From: Flavisericum labens
GTDB lineage: Bacteria > Bacteroidota > Bacteroidia > Flavobacteriales > Flavobacteriaceae
Assembly (NCBI RefSeq): GCF_045446075.1
Contig: NZ_JBJJBQ010000004.1
Location: 124,001 to 188,000 of the forward strand
Direction of reading: 5' to 3'
Length of the DNA: 64,000 bases
Shown here: positions 17,112 to 25,072 of the stretch, piece by piece
Numbering within the stretch: the stretch's first letter is position 1
Layout of the letters: each line of letters opens with the position of its first letter
Position numbers and translations under genes: made by a program
The notes under the pieces: generated by a model
What the model saw: the letters and a program-made list of their open reading frames with translations, nothing else
Databases searched by the model: none
What the model was told of the DNA's origin: nothing

Positions 17112-18370
17112 TTAATTGGAAGGTCATACTAAGCATTGCCAAAACCCATTTGCTCACTAAATTAAAGCAAACGTCAATAGCCGCTTTAGGCGTAACTTTT
17201 GGTATTGGGGCTTACATTACCTTAGTATGTTTCATGACTGGTTTAAATGCCATGCTTGATAATTTAATTCTTAACCAAACGCCCCATATTCATATTTATA
17301 ACGAGATTGAACCTTCAGAAAAACAACCCGTTACTATGTACGATGGCGTTAAGGGAGGCTTCAATGTGGTACATTCCATAAAACCAAAATTAACTCAGAA
17401 AAAAATCCATAATGCTTTACCTATTATTAAATATTTGGAAGAAAACCCAGAGGTCCGGGGAGCGCTTCCACAAGTGAAAACACAAATTTTTTATATCGCT
17501 GGCTCCATCGAACTTGGTGGAAATCTAACAGGAATAAATCCCATTGATGAAGCCAGATTGTTTAACATGGATGATTATATCGTTGAAGGTTCTGCAGAAG
17601 ATTTACACACTTCAGAAAACGGAATTTTATTGGGCATAGGTATAGCTAAAAAAATGTCGTTGAAAGTTGGTGACCGTGTTCAAGTGAGTCCAATTAACGG
17701 TGGTATTTTCCCTTTAAGAATTGTTGGACTCTATCAAAGTGGTATTGCCGATTTAGATGCTATTCAAAGCTTTACAAATATAAAAACGATACAACGTATT
17801 TTGGGTGAGGCAAACAACTATGTTACCAATTTAAATGTTAAGCTATTCGATATTGAAAAGGCCGTTCCTTTATCAAAAAAAATTGAACAGCAATTCAATT
17901 TAACGGCCATCGATATTAAAACTGCCAACGCCCAATTTGAAACAGGAACAACCATTAGAAACTTGATTACATATGCCGTTTCAATAACCTTGCTTATTGT
18001 GGCAGGGTTTGGTATATATAATATATTAAACATGCTCATTTATGAAAAAATGAACGATATTGCCATACTAAAAGCCACAGGTTTCTCTGGAAAAGATGTA
18101 CAGTACATATTTATGAGCCAAGCCATGATTATTGGTTTTGTTGGCGGCACTTTAGGCTTAATTCTTGGATTTGGTTTAGTTAATATTATAGATAATATTC
18201 CGTTTAAAACTGAGGCCTTACCAACCGTTGAAACCTATCCCATAAATTTAAATCCCGTGTTTTTTATCATAGGTTTTTCTTTTGCCATGTTATCAACATT
18301 TTTGGCGGGCTATCTTCCAGCAAAAAAAGCAAAACGAATAGATCCAGTAAAAATAATAAGAGGCCAATAG
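17108..18370 (+). CDS. ABC transporter permease, FtsX/MacB/LolE family
   Basis: A 420-residue inner-membrane protein with one N-terminal membrane helix (about 22-42), a large periplasmic domain (about 45-285) and three C-terminal helices (near 288-310, 338-365 and 380-402). The C-terminal FtsX domain has EKMNDIAILKATGFSGKDV, a typical coupling segment. It pairs with the adaptor before it and the ATPase one base after it, forming a tripartite MacAB-like or DevABC-like exporter. The cargo could be a lipid, peptide or small toxic compound; the sequence does not say. Confidence 0.9.
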   Translation: MINWKVILSIAKTHLLTKLKQTSIAALGVTFGIGAYITLVCFMTGLNAMLDNLILNQTPHIHIYNEIEPSEKQPVTMYDGVKGGFNVVHSIKPKLTQKKIHNALPIIKYLEENPEVRGALPQVKTQIFYIAGSIELGGNLTGINPIDEARLFNMDDYIVEGSAEDLHTSENGILLGIGIAKKMSLKVGDRVQVSPINGGIFPLRIVGLYQSGIADLDAIQSFTNIKTIQRILGEANNYVTNLNVKLFDIEKAVPLSKKIEQQFNLTAIDIKTANAQFETGTTIRNLITYAVSITLLIVAGFGIYNILNMLIYEKMNDIAILKATGFSGKDVQYIFMSQAMIIGFVGGTLGLILGFGLVNIIDNIPFKTEALPTVETYPINLNPVFFIIGFSFAMLSTFLAGYLPAKKAKRIDPVKIIRGQ

Positions 18371-18371
18371 T

Positions 18372-19016
18372 ATGAGTACGGTTTTAGAAGCAAGACATAT
18401 TAACAAATACTTTAAAAAGCCTGTTCTTTTTCATGTTTTAAAGGATATTAATTTCAAAATTGAAAAAGGTGAATTTGCCTCAATTATGGGTAAATCGGGC
18501 TGCGGAAAGTCCACATTGCTCTATATTCTTTCAACCATGGATACCGATTACGAAGGCGAGCTTTTTTTAAATAACAAATTGGTTTCAGGCCAAAACAAAA
18601 ACCATCTTTCACATATCAGGAATAAACATATCGGATTTGTTTTTCAGTTTCATTATTTATTATCTGAATTTTCAGTTTTGGAAAATGTGATGCTACCTGC
18701 TAAAAAACTAGCTAAAAAATCAACTGAAGAAATTGAACATAACGCCTACGAAAAACTTAAAATGTTGGATATTGAGCATTTGGCAAAAAAACGAGCATCG
18801 AGAGTTTCTGGTGGCGAAAAACAGCGCATAGCCATTGCACGGGCATTAATAAACAATCCCTCTATTATAATGGGCGATGAACCCACAGGTAATTTGGATA
18901 GTTATAATTCTCAAAATGTCTTTAATATATTCAAAAGGCTTTGCAAGGAACAAGGCTTATCACTATTAATTGTTACCCACGATAAAGATTTTGCAAAAAA
19001 ACAGATCGTATCATAA
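18372..19016 (+). CDS. ABC transporter ATPase (LolD/MacB-like) with a C-terminal frameshift
   Basis: A 214-residue ATPase with Walker A GKSGCGKST (40-48), signature VSGGEKQRIAIARAL, Walker B IIMGDEPTGNLDS and switch histidine THD. It energises the exporter encoded just before it. The end looks broken. After DKDFAK the frame passes through a run of seven A (18995-19001) and stops at 19016 as KQIVS. With one extra A, the frame would read TDRIINMADGEIML and end at 19045, the ending usual for this family. All catalytic motifs are upstream, so the product may still work. A sequencing error, a real mutation or A-run slippage are all possible. Confidence 0.88.
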   Translation: MSTVLEARHINKYFKKPVLFHVLKDINFKIEKGEFASIMGKSGCGKSTLLYILSTMDTDYEGELFLNNKLVSGQNKNHLSHIRNKHIGFVFQFHYLLSEFSVLENVMLPAKKLAKKSTEEIEHNAYEKLKMLDIEHLAKKRASRVSGGEKQRIAIARALINNPSIIMGDEPTGNLDSYNSQNVFNIFKRLCKEQGLSLLIVTHDKDFAKKQIVS

Positions 19017-19056
19017 ACATGGCAGACGGTGAAATCATGTTATAACATTTCCTTGA

Positions 19057-19099
19057 TGATTAATATCATTTTTTTTATCTTAGAAGGATAGTATCTTTC
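19057..19099 (+). promoter_or_regulatory. Crp/Fnr-type site and -7 box for cbpA
   Basis: Palindrome TGATTAATATCA at 19057-19068 (centre 19062.5), identical to the one at 15393. The -7 element TATCTTTC lies at 19092-19099 (centre 19095.5), 33.0 bp away and a 5 of 6 match to TAnnTTTG. CbpA starts at 19119. Confidence 0.68.
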
Positions 19100-19118
19100 A
19101 GATTAAATTTTTACGAAA

Positions 19119-20009
19119 ATGGCCTTCTTAGACTACTATAAAATTTTAGGGATTGCAAAAAGTGCATCAGAGAGTGATATCAAAAAGGCATATAGAAAAT
19201 TGGCTCGAAAATATCACCCTGATCTCAACCCCAATGACACTGTTGCCGAAAAAAAATTCAAGGAAATTAACGAAGCCCACGAAGTATTAAGCAACCCGGA
19301 AAATCGTAAAAAATACGACCAATATGGCGAGCATTGGCAACATGCTGAAGAATATGAAAAAGCAAAACAACAGCAATCACAACACCAAGGAAGCTACCAA
19401 AGCAGCTCTGGCAGATATTCGGCAGAAGATTTCTCTGATTTCTTTCAAAACATGTTTGGTGGTGCATCTCGAGGAACTGGCGGTAGACAGGTTAAATTTA
19501 GAGGCCAAGATTTTAATGCCGAACTTCAACTTGACTTAAAAGATGTTTATACAACCCACAAACGTACATTAACCGTTAACGGCAAAAATATTAGAATTAC
19601 TATTCCTGCCGGAGTTGAAAACGGACAAATCATAAAAATAAAAGGTCACGGAGGAAAAGGTATAAACGGTGGCCCAAATGGCGATTTATTTATTCAGTTT
19701 TCAATAGTCAATCATTCAAAATTCAAAAGAGATAAAGCCAATCTTTACGTAACCGTGAATCTAGATATATACAAAGCCTTATTGGGCGGTGAGTTAATGG
19801 TTGATACGTTTGACGGAAAAGTAAAACTTAACATAAAACCTGAAACCCAAAATGGCTCTAAAGTAAAACTAAAGGGCAAAGGGTTTCCTGTTTACAAAAA
19901 AGAAGGACTATTTGGAGACCTGTATATTACCTACAACCTAAATATACCCACCAAGTTATCAAGTAAAGAGAAAGAATTAATTAAGCAGCTGCAAAAACTA
20001 CGGTCATGA
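19119..20009 (+). CDS. cbpA: DnaJ-class co-chaperone CbpA
   Basis: A 296-residue protein with an N-terminal J domain (1-70, HPD at 33-35), a Q/S/G-rich linker (about 80-125) and two C-terminal substrate-binding domains (about 128-290) with no zinc-finger cysteines, as in CbpA and not DnaJ. The J domain stimulates DnaK ATPase; the C-terminal part delivers clients. The gene overlaps CbpM by 4 bp. A Crp/Fnr-type site 51 bp upstream suggests induction with the rest of the stress island. Confidence 0.92.
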   Translation: MAFLDYYKILGIAKSASESDIKKAYRKLARKYHPDLNPNDTVAEKKFKEINEAHEVLSNPENRKKYDQYGEHWQHAEEYEKAKQQQSQHQGSYQSSSGRYSAEDFSDFFQNMFGGASRGTGGRQVKFRGQDFNAELQLDLKDVYTTHKRTLTVNGKNIRITIPAGVENGQIIKIKGHGGKGINGGPNGDLFIQFSIVNHSKFKRDKANLYVTVNLDIYKALLGGELMVDTFDGKVKLNIKPETQNGSKVKLKGKGFPVYKKEGLFGDLYITYNLNIPTKLSSKEKELIKQLQKLRS

Positions 20010-20305
20010 TGGAAACACAAAATTTAATTCCGGTAAAACTGATTTGCAAACATTATAAAATCCCTGTATCCTTTATAAATACTTTACAGGAATTTCAGCT
20101 CATAGAATTAACTATTGAAAAAGATGACTTTTTTATCCACAAAACTCAAATAAAGGAGGTTGAAAAAATAGCACGTTTACATTATGACCTTGATATAAAT
20201 ATAGAAGGCATCGATGCTATTTACAATTTACTAAAGCAAGTGGACGACTTAAAACAAGAAATAAGGAGTCTACACAACAGATTAAGACTATACGAAGACT
20301 TATAA
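20006..20305 (+). CDS. cbpM: Chaperone modulator CbpM
   Basis: A 99-residue MerR-like helical protein, start ATG overlapping the CbpA stop (ATGATGG junction). Residues 5-60 form a MerR-type fold (NLIPVKLICKHYKIPVSFINTLQEF) and 75-99 a coiled coil (LKQVDDLKQEIRSLHNRLRLYEDL). CbpM binds the J domain of CbpA and inhibits it. The overlapping start couples the two at translation, which fits a one-to-one partner role. Confidence 0.87.
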   Translation: MMETQNLIPVKLICKHYKIPVSFINTLQEFQLIELTIEKDDFFIHKTQIKEVEKIARLHYDLDINIEGIDAIYNLLKQVDDLKQEIRSLHNRLRLYEDL

Positions 20306-20310
20306 ATAAA

Positions 20311-21216
20311 ATGGAACAACTGAACAATTGGATTATTGAGAACCCCACCTTATACAGTATTTTCAAATTCATACTACTGGTTGGCTTTGTAATGCTTATA
20401 ATTCAATTTGTTAGGCGATTTTTAAGAAAGCAAGTTGCAGATACATCAATACGGTATAAATCACAGAAAGGGATTGAAATTATTGGATACATTATATTAG
20501 TCCTCCTATCGCTTTCATATTTTACGGGTAACATAAAAGATTTTACGCTTGCCATAGGCCTTTTAAGTGCAGGTATTGCATTAACGCTTCAAGAACTTAT
20601 TTTAAGCGTTGCTGGGTCGCTATACATCTTTATCGTCAAATTGTACAAACCTGGTGATAGAATCGAAATTAACAACATTAAAGGCGATGTTATTGATGTA
20701 GACGGCGTTTATACCACTATGATGGAAATTGGAGAATGGGTGAGCAGTGACAACTATAGTGGCCGTATTGTAAAACTAAGCAACGCTTTTGTGTTTAAAG
20801 GCCCCATTTACAACTACTCTCAAGATTTTCCATTTATATGGGATGAATTTAACCTTCCCATTAGATATGGTTCTGATGTAGAATTAGCAAAAGCAATTAT
20901 CATTAAAACTGCCGAAGAAATCCTTTCTGAATTCTCCACCAATTCTGAAGCACAATGGCAATCTGTTGTCAAGAAATATTACATTGAAGATGCCATAGTT
21001 GACCCTACATTAGCTATTTCCATAACAGATAATTGGATTCAGTTCAACCTAAGATATATTGTCGATTATAAAAAGCGGCGTTTTACCAAACATGCGTTAA
21101 ATGATAAAATAAACACAGAAATTGAAAAAACAAACGGTAAAGTAGTTTTAGCATCTTCTACTTTAGAAGTAATAAAACTACCGGAAGTAAAAATAGACCT
21201 CAAAACAAAACAATAA
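20311..21216 (+). CDS. MscS-family mechanosensitive channel
   Basis: A 301-residue membrane protein with helices near 15-35, 50-70 and 75-105, then the conserved MscS beta domain (YKPGDRIEINNIKGDVIDVDGVYTTMMEIG, 116-145) and a cytoplasmic C-terminal domain ending in a helical region. The pore helix AIGLLSAGIALTLQELILSVAGSLYIFIVK (81-110) matches the TM3 pattern. It releases osmolytes on hypo-osmotic shock or acts as a small-ion channel. It follows CbpM by 5 bp and precedes the phospholipid synthase by 5 bp. Confidence 0.88.
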   Translation: MEQLNNWIIENPTLYSIFKFILLVGFVMLIIQFVRRFLRKQVADTSIRYKSQKGIEIIGYIILVLLSLSYFTGNIKDFTLAIGLLSAGIALTLQELILSVAGSLYIFIVKLYKPGDRIEINNIKGDVIDVDGVYTTMMEIGEWVSSDNYSGRIVKLSNAFVFKGPIYNYSQDFPFIWDEFNLPIRYGSDVELAKAIIIKTAEEILSEFSTNSEAQWQSVVKKYYIEDAIVDPTLAISITDNWIQFNLRYIVDYKKRRFTKHALNDKINTEIEKTNGKVVLASSTLEVIKLPEVKIDLKTKQ

Positions 21217-21221
21217 TTAAT

Positions 21222-21818
21222 ATGCTCACCTTTAAAAACTTTAATGTAGCTGATTGGTTTTCGTTTTACAGAATTATAGCAGCGCCAGTATTGGCAGTTT
21301 TTATCTTGCTAGACTGGCGTTTGATTTTTGCATTTTTCCTCTCCATCAGTTACGCAACAGATGCTATTGACGGATTCTTAGCTAGAAAATTAAACATTAC
21401 AAGCCCCAGAGGTTCTCAACTTGATTCTTTCGGTGACCAAATTACCCTAATTATTGGTCTGGCCGGGTTATTTTATTTTGAAACCGAATTTATAAAAACC
21501 AATTCTACCCTTATAGGCATTGCGTTCATACCTTATATCGCACAAATGCTAATTGCCTATTTTAAATATGGGAAGGCAACCGCTTTTCATACCTACTTAG
21601 CTAAAGCATCAGCTGTAATACAAAGCGTATTTATTCTGTGGTCGCTATTCTTTACACCAGAATATGCACTTTTTTATATCATGATTGCTATGGGCATTTT
21701 AGAAACTATCGAAGAAATCTCCCTTATCTTTATGTACGATGAATGGGTTTCTGATGTCAAAAGTATTTTTTGGGCGAAAAAAGATAAAAGGCGAAAAAAA
21801 TATGATAAAAAATTATAA
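21222..21818 (+). CDS. CDP-alcohol phosphatidyltransferase family enzyme
   Basis: A 198-residue integral membrane enzyme with the full family motif D50-G51-x2-A54-R55-x8-G64-x3-D68-x3-D72 (in DGFLARKLNIT...GSQLDSFGD). Such enzymes swap CMP of a CDP-alcohol for another alcohol to make phospholipids. The final 15 residues are strongly basic (KKDKRRKKYDKKL). It is separate from the PssA gene at 35717 and probably makes a phosphatidylglycerol-type phosphate or another lipid; it is the last gene of the CbpA operon. Confidence 0.85.
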   Translation: MLTFKNFNVADWFSFYRIIAAPVLAVFILLDWRLIFAFFLSISYATDAIDGFLARKLNITSPRGSQLDSFGDQITLIIGLAGLFYFETEFIKTNSTLIGIAFIPYIAQMLIAYFKYGKATAFHTYLAKASAVIQSVFILWSLFFTPEYALFYIMIAMGILETIEEISLIFMYDEWVSDVKSIFWAKKDKRRKKYDKKL

Positions 21819-21820
21819 AC

Positions 21821-21863
21821 TGATTATTATCATTTATTAAAAACATAACTTTTGATAAATTCA
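21821..21863 (+). promoter_or_regulatory. Crp/Fnr-type site upstream of the split-barrel gene
   Basis: Palindrome TGATTATTATCA at 21821-21832 (centre 21826.5), directly after the CDP-alcohol transferase stop. A weak TAAATTCA element lies at 21856-21863 (centre 21859.5), again 33.0 bp away. The next gene starts at 22002. A further inverted repeat, GCTGAT-5-ATCAGC at 21952-21968, lies between. Confidence 0.5.
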
Positions 21864-22001
21864 CTCAATAATCTAGGAGTTTTAATCATGATATTCTAAA
21901 AAGGAATAGCCGCTCCAATACACCTTTTTTTAATATGGAACCCCTCACTGAGCTGATTCCTTATCAGCCTCACCTTATACTAACTGAATAATATAGAAAT
22001 C

Positions 22002-22454
22002 ATGATAAAAAGTATAACAAAAGCGGAATGTTTAAAAATACTTGAAAACAATTGTATAGGGCACTTGGCATATATTTATAAAAACTCGCCTTTTGTTGTT
22101 CCTATTACTTATTTCTATGATAAAAAAAGTAACTCAATTATAGGTTACACGGGTGAAGGGCATAAAACTAAAGCATTAAAAAAAAATAAATTCGTCGCGC
22201 TCGAAATCGCTGAAATTAAATCCATTGACCATTGGAGAACAGTTTTGGTACACGGTACTTATGAAGAACTTAAAGGGCCGGATGCCAAATTTGAGTTGCA
22301 CGAATTTTCACTAGCTGTTAAAAACCTCATTTCAGAAAAAGAACAAAAAGAATATCAATTTATTCCTCAATTCTCAGATAAAACACATCCAGAATCACAA
22401 CCGATTGTTTACCGCATAAACATTATGGAAGTTACAGGGAAATCTAAAGGTTAA
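22002..22454 (+). CDS. Pyridoxamine 5'-phosphate oxidase family (FMN split-barrel) protein
   Basis: A 150-residue protein with the split-barrel pattern of FMN- or F420-binding PNPOx-like proteins: CIGHLAYIYKNSPFVVPITYFYDK (17-40), GYTGEGHKTKALKKNKFVALEI (50-71) and WRTVLVHGTYEEL (80-92). It is too short and divergent to be the PLP-making PdxH. It is cytoplasmic. In related genomes this type sits beside Usp, Hsp20 or CbpA genes, as here. A stem-loop terminator follows at 22484. Confidence 0.8.
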   Translation: MIKSITKAECLKILENNCIGHLAYIYKNSPFVVPITYFYDKKSNSIIGYTGEGHKTKALKKNKFVALEIAEIKSIDHWRTVLVHGTYEELKGPDAKFELHEFSLAVKNLISEKEQKEYQFIPQFSDKTHPESQPIVYRINIMEVTGKSKG

Positions 22455-22483
22455 TCTTTATACGATTCGCTTAAAAACAAAAA

Positions 22484-22515
22484 CACTGTTAATCAAAAGA
22501 CTAACAGTGATTTTT
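22484..22515. terminator. Bidirectional stem-loop terminator
   Basis: Inverted repeat CACTGTTA (22484-22491) and TAACAGTG (22502-22509), flanked by A-rich and T-rich runs on either side. It can end the rightward split-barrel transcript and the leftward tRNA transcript. Confidence 0.7.
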
Positions 22516-22529
22516 ATTATTTGAATTTG

Positions 22530-22604
22530 TCGGGGTGGCAGGATTCGAACCTGCGACCTCCGCGTCCCAAACGCGGCGCGATAACCGGGCTACGCTACAC
22601 CCCG
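22530..22604 (-). tRNA. tRNA-Pro (UGG anticodon)
   Basis: The minus strand folds as a 75-nt tRNA: acceptor CGGGGTG/CACCCCG, D-arm with GTAGCCCGGTTATC, anticodon stem CCGCG/CGCGG with loop TTTGGGA (anticodon TGG) and T-arm GCAGG-TTCGAATC-CTGC. The 3' CCA is not encoded. Confidence 0.95.
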
Positions 22605-22725
22605 AGTAAGATTGAAATTGAATTTTTATAATTTAAAAAACAAATTTCAAAATTTATTGTACCTATCAGAGCGTAGTTTATGCCGCACATAATGCGGTAC
22701 TACTCCCCGAAAGAAATAAAATTTG

Positions 22726-22809
22726 CGGAGAGACCGGGATTCGAACCCGGGCAACACTTACGCGTTGACAGATTAGCAATCTGCTCCATTACCACTCTGG
22801 CACCTCTCC
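22726..22809 (-). tRNA. tRNA-Ser (GCU anticodon)
   Basis: The minus strand folds as an 84-nt tRNA with acceptor GGAGAGG/TCTCTCC, anticodon stem CAGAT/ATCTG around TTGCTAA (anticodon GCT), a long variable arm (GTCAACGCGTAAGTGTTG) typical of class II tRNAs, and a CCGGG-TTCGAAT-CCCGG T-arm. Confidence 0.95.
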
Positions 22810-22904
22810 TAAATTTTAATAAGAACCTATGCAATAAAATTGCGGTTGCAAATGTAATTCATACCTAAGAAGCACACAACTATTTTTCAACTTTTTTATA
22901 AATT

Positions 22905-24953
22905 TTATTCGGGATATTCAATTCTTAAATGGTAAATATTTGCAAGCTTGTGTTTTAGTACTTTTTTTATGGACTCAATTTCTTTAAACGTAATGTTGGC
23001 ATTTAAAAATTGGCCTTCCTCAATCTGTTTATTTATAATATTTTCAACAAAAGCTTCAATTTTAGTCGAGGTGGGTTCTTTCAAACTTTTTGATGCAGCC
23101 TCAATACTATCGCACATCATTAAAATAGCGGTTTCTTTACTAAATGGCTTAGGACCAGGGTAACTAAAATCCTTTCGGTCCGCTACCTCAAAATCCTCTT
23201 TTTCCTTCATATAAAAATAATACACCAAACTGGTACCATGGTGGGTTCTTATAAAATCAATCACCCTATCTGGTAGATTGTTTTTTCTGGCGATTTCAAT
23301 ACCATTTAAAACATGATCTGTGATTATTCGAGCACTTTCTTTAGCCGAAAGCTCATCATGTGGATTGATTCCGGTAGATTGGTTTTCTGTGAAATAGGTT
23401 GGATTTTTCATTTTACCAATATCGTGGTACAATGCTCCTACTCTCACCAACATGGCATTGGCCCCTATTTCATTAGCCGATGCTTCAGCTAAATTTGCAA
23501 CATTAAGGGAGTGGTGAAACGTACCAGGAGCTAGATTAGAAAGCTCTTTTAAAAGCTTTGTATTAGTATCTGACAACTCTAAAAGCGATACATCTGAAAC
23601 CAAACCAAAAAGTTTTTCATACGCATAAATTAATGGCTGAACGAATAAAGTGGCCAAGCCGCCCAAAATAAACCAAATAAAGGTTTCCCAACGTAAAGTT
23701 TCCACGCTACCTTCATGTATCACAAAAAAAGCAAAATATGCAATGATATAAATGAGCGTAATTTGACCAACGGAAATAAACAAATTAGCTCTTTTATACA
23801 ATTCCGAAACGGTGAGAATAGTAACAATTCCAGCGATGGTTTGAAGAAATACGTATTCAAAACTATTGGGTACAATAAAACCTAAAAGCAATACGGTTAA
23901 TACATGAGCAAAAAGCCCTAGCCGTGCATCAAAAAATGCTTTAAAAACCAACGGCAAAATACAAATGGGAACGATATAAATATACTTAGCATCATAGTTT
24001 ACAACCAATGTTGTAATGAAAATAAGCAACGAAATATTAAAGAAAATAAAGGTGACTTTAGTATTATCTTCAAAAACTTTAGGCCTGTATTTTCGTAAAA
24101 ACAACAGGAGCATGAGCAACGCCAGAGCAACAAGTAAGGTATAGGCAAACAGAATCCAATTGTAATTGGATTGACTCCAAATCTGAGACTCGTATTCAGA
24201 CTGTAGCGACTTCAGGATTTGATATTTGTTGCCTTCAACCACTTCCCCTTTTGATACAATTAAGGTTTCTTTCGCAATACTTCCTTTTGTATATGAAATT
24301 TTACTTAAGTCGTCCTGAAGAACATTATCAGTTATCGATTTGTTATACAATAAATTAGGTTCCACCAAATCAAAAAATAACGAAACAAAGGCTGTTTTGT
24401 AATTAGTAAGATTATTTTTTATTAAAACTTGTTCAATTACTTGGGTTACACCTTCTTGTTCAATTAAATTTGAATAAAACCCTTCTTTTATTTTTTCGCG
24501 ACCATCAAGTATGGCGACTCTCTTATTTTCAGAAAAATCATGACTTTCATTTAGTATTCCGAAATCGTAGAGTTGAGAGATTATTGTTGTTCCTGCGTCA
24601 TTCAGTTTATCCGAAATACTTCTGGGTAGGGAGTCTGAAATGTTCGATTTAAACTGAGCTTTATAATTTTCTCTTACCTGCTCTTCAACCGATGTATCCA
24701 AATCAAAATACAGAACGGCATTATCAACAATTTCCTTTTTTTCAGTAGAGATTTCCTCATCGGTCTTCTTTATAGCAAAATCAAATGGCGCCTGTAAGCT
24801 TTCAGACTGCCAAGGTTTTCCTTTTTCAAAACTGTACCTAAACTTTCCGCTTTTCGGAAATAAATACACAATCAAAATGGTTGTGCCTAAAAATAGTAGG
24901 GTCTTATAGATTAAGGAATGGTTTCTATATAGCTTATTTATAAAGTCTTTCAT
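22905..24953 (-). CDS. 7TM-HD family phosphohydrolase (PgpH-like)
   Basis: A 682-residue protein with an N-terminal membrane helix (about 15-33), a large extracytoplasmic domain (about 40-260), seven membrane helices (about 265-445) and a cytoplasmic HD domain with HHSLNVANLAE (480-490) and YHDIGKM (509-515; H510-D511). The domain order matches PgpH, a phosphodiesterase of cyclic di-AMP in Firmicutes. Activity in Bacteroidota is inferred. It is transcribed on its own, between the tRNAs and the divergent thiolase. Confidence 0.85.
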   Translation of the reverse strand: MKDFINKLYRNHSLIYKTLLFLGTTILIVYLFPKSGKFRYSFEKGKPWQSESLQAPFDFAIKKTDEEISTEKKEIVDNAVLYFDLDTSVEEQVRENYKAQFKSNISDSLPRSISDKLNDAGTTIISQLYDFGILNESHDFSENKRVAILDGREKIKEGFYSNLIEQEGVTQVIEQVLIKNNLTNYKTAFVSLFFDLVEPNLLYNKSITDNVLQDDLSKISYTKGSIAKETLIVSKGEVVEGNKYQILKSLQSEYESQIWSQSNYNWILFAYTLLVALALLMLLLFLRKYRPKVFEDNTKVTFIFFNISLLIFITTLVVNYDAKYIYIVPICILPLVFKAFFDARLGLFAHVLTVLLLGFIVPNSFEYVFLQTIAGIVTILTVSELYKRANLFISVGQITLIYIIAYFAFFVIHEGSVETLRWETFIWFILGGLATLFVQPLIYAYEKLFGLVSDVSLLELSDTNTKLLKELSNLAPGTFHHSLNVANLAEASANEIGANAMLVRVGALYHDIGKMKNPTYFTENQSTGINPHDELSAKESARIITDHVLNGIEIARKNNLPDRVIDFIRTHHGTSLVYYFYMKEKEDFEVADRKDFSYPGPKPFSKETAILMMCDSIEAASKSLKEPTSTKIEAFVENIINKQIEEGQFLNANITFKEIESIKKVLKHKLANIYHLRIEYPE

Positions 24954-25072
24954 CTAGAAATCAAATGTAATAAATTTATAGAGGTTTAGGTTCTTTTATA
25001 ATGGTGCAATCGTTCATATATCTGTCAAAAAATCGTTATTTTCGCAAGTACTAAAGTAAAGATTTTAAACTA

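Noticed and set aside
21952..21968. GCTGAT-5-ATCAGC as a sixth Crp/Fnr site
   Set aside because: The gap between half-sites is five bases, not four, and no -7 box lies at 33 bp downstream.
22680..22868. Rightward frame over the tRNA-Ser gene
   Set aside because: It reads the tRNA in antisense (RPGFEPGQHLRVDRLAICS pattern is the T-arm and anticodon arm translated), a known spurious product.
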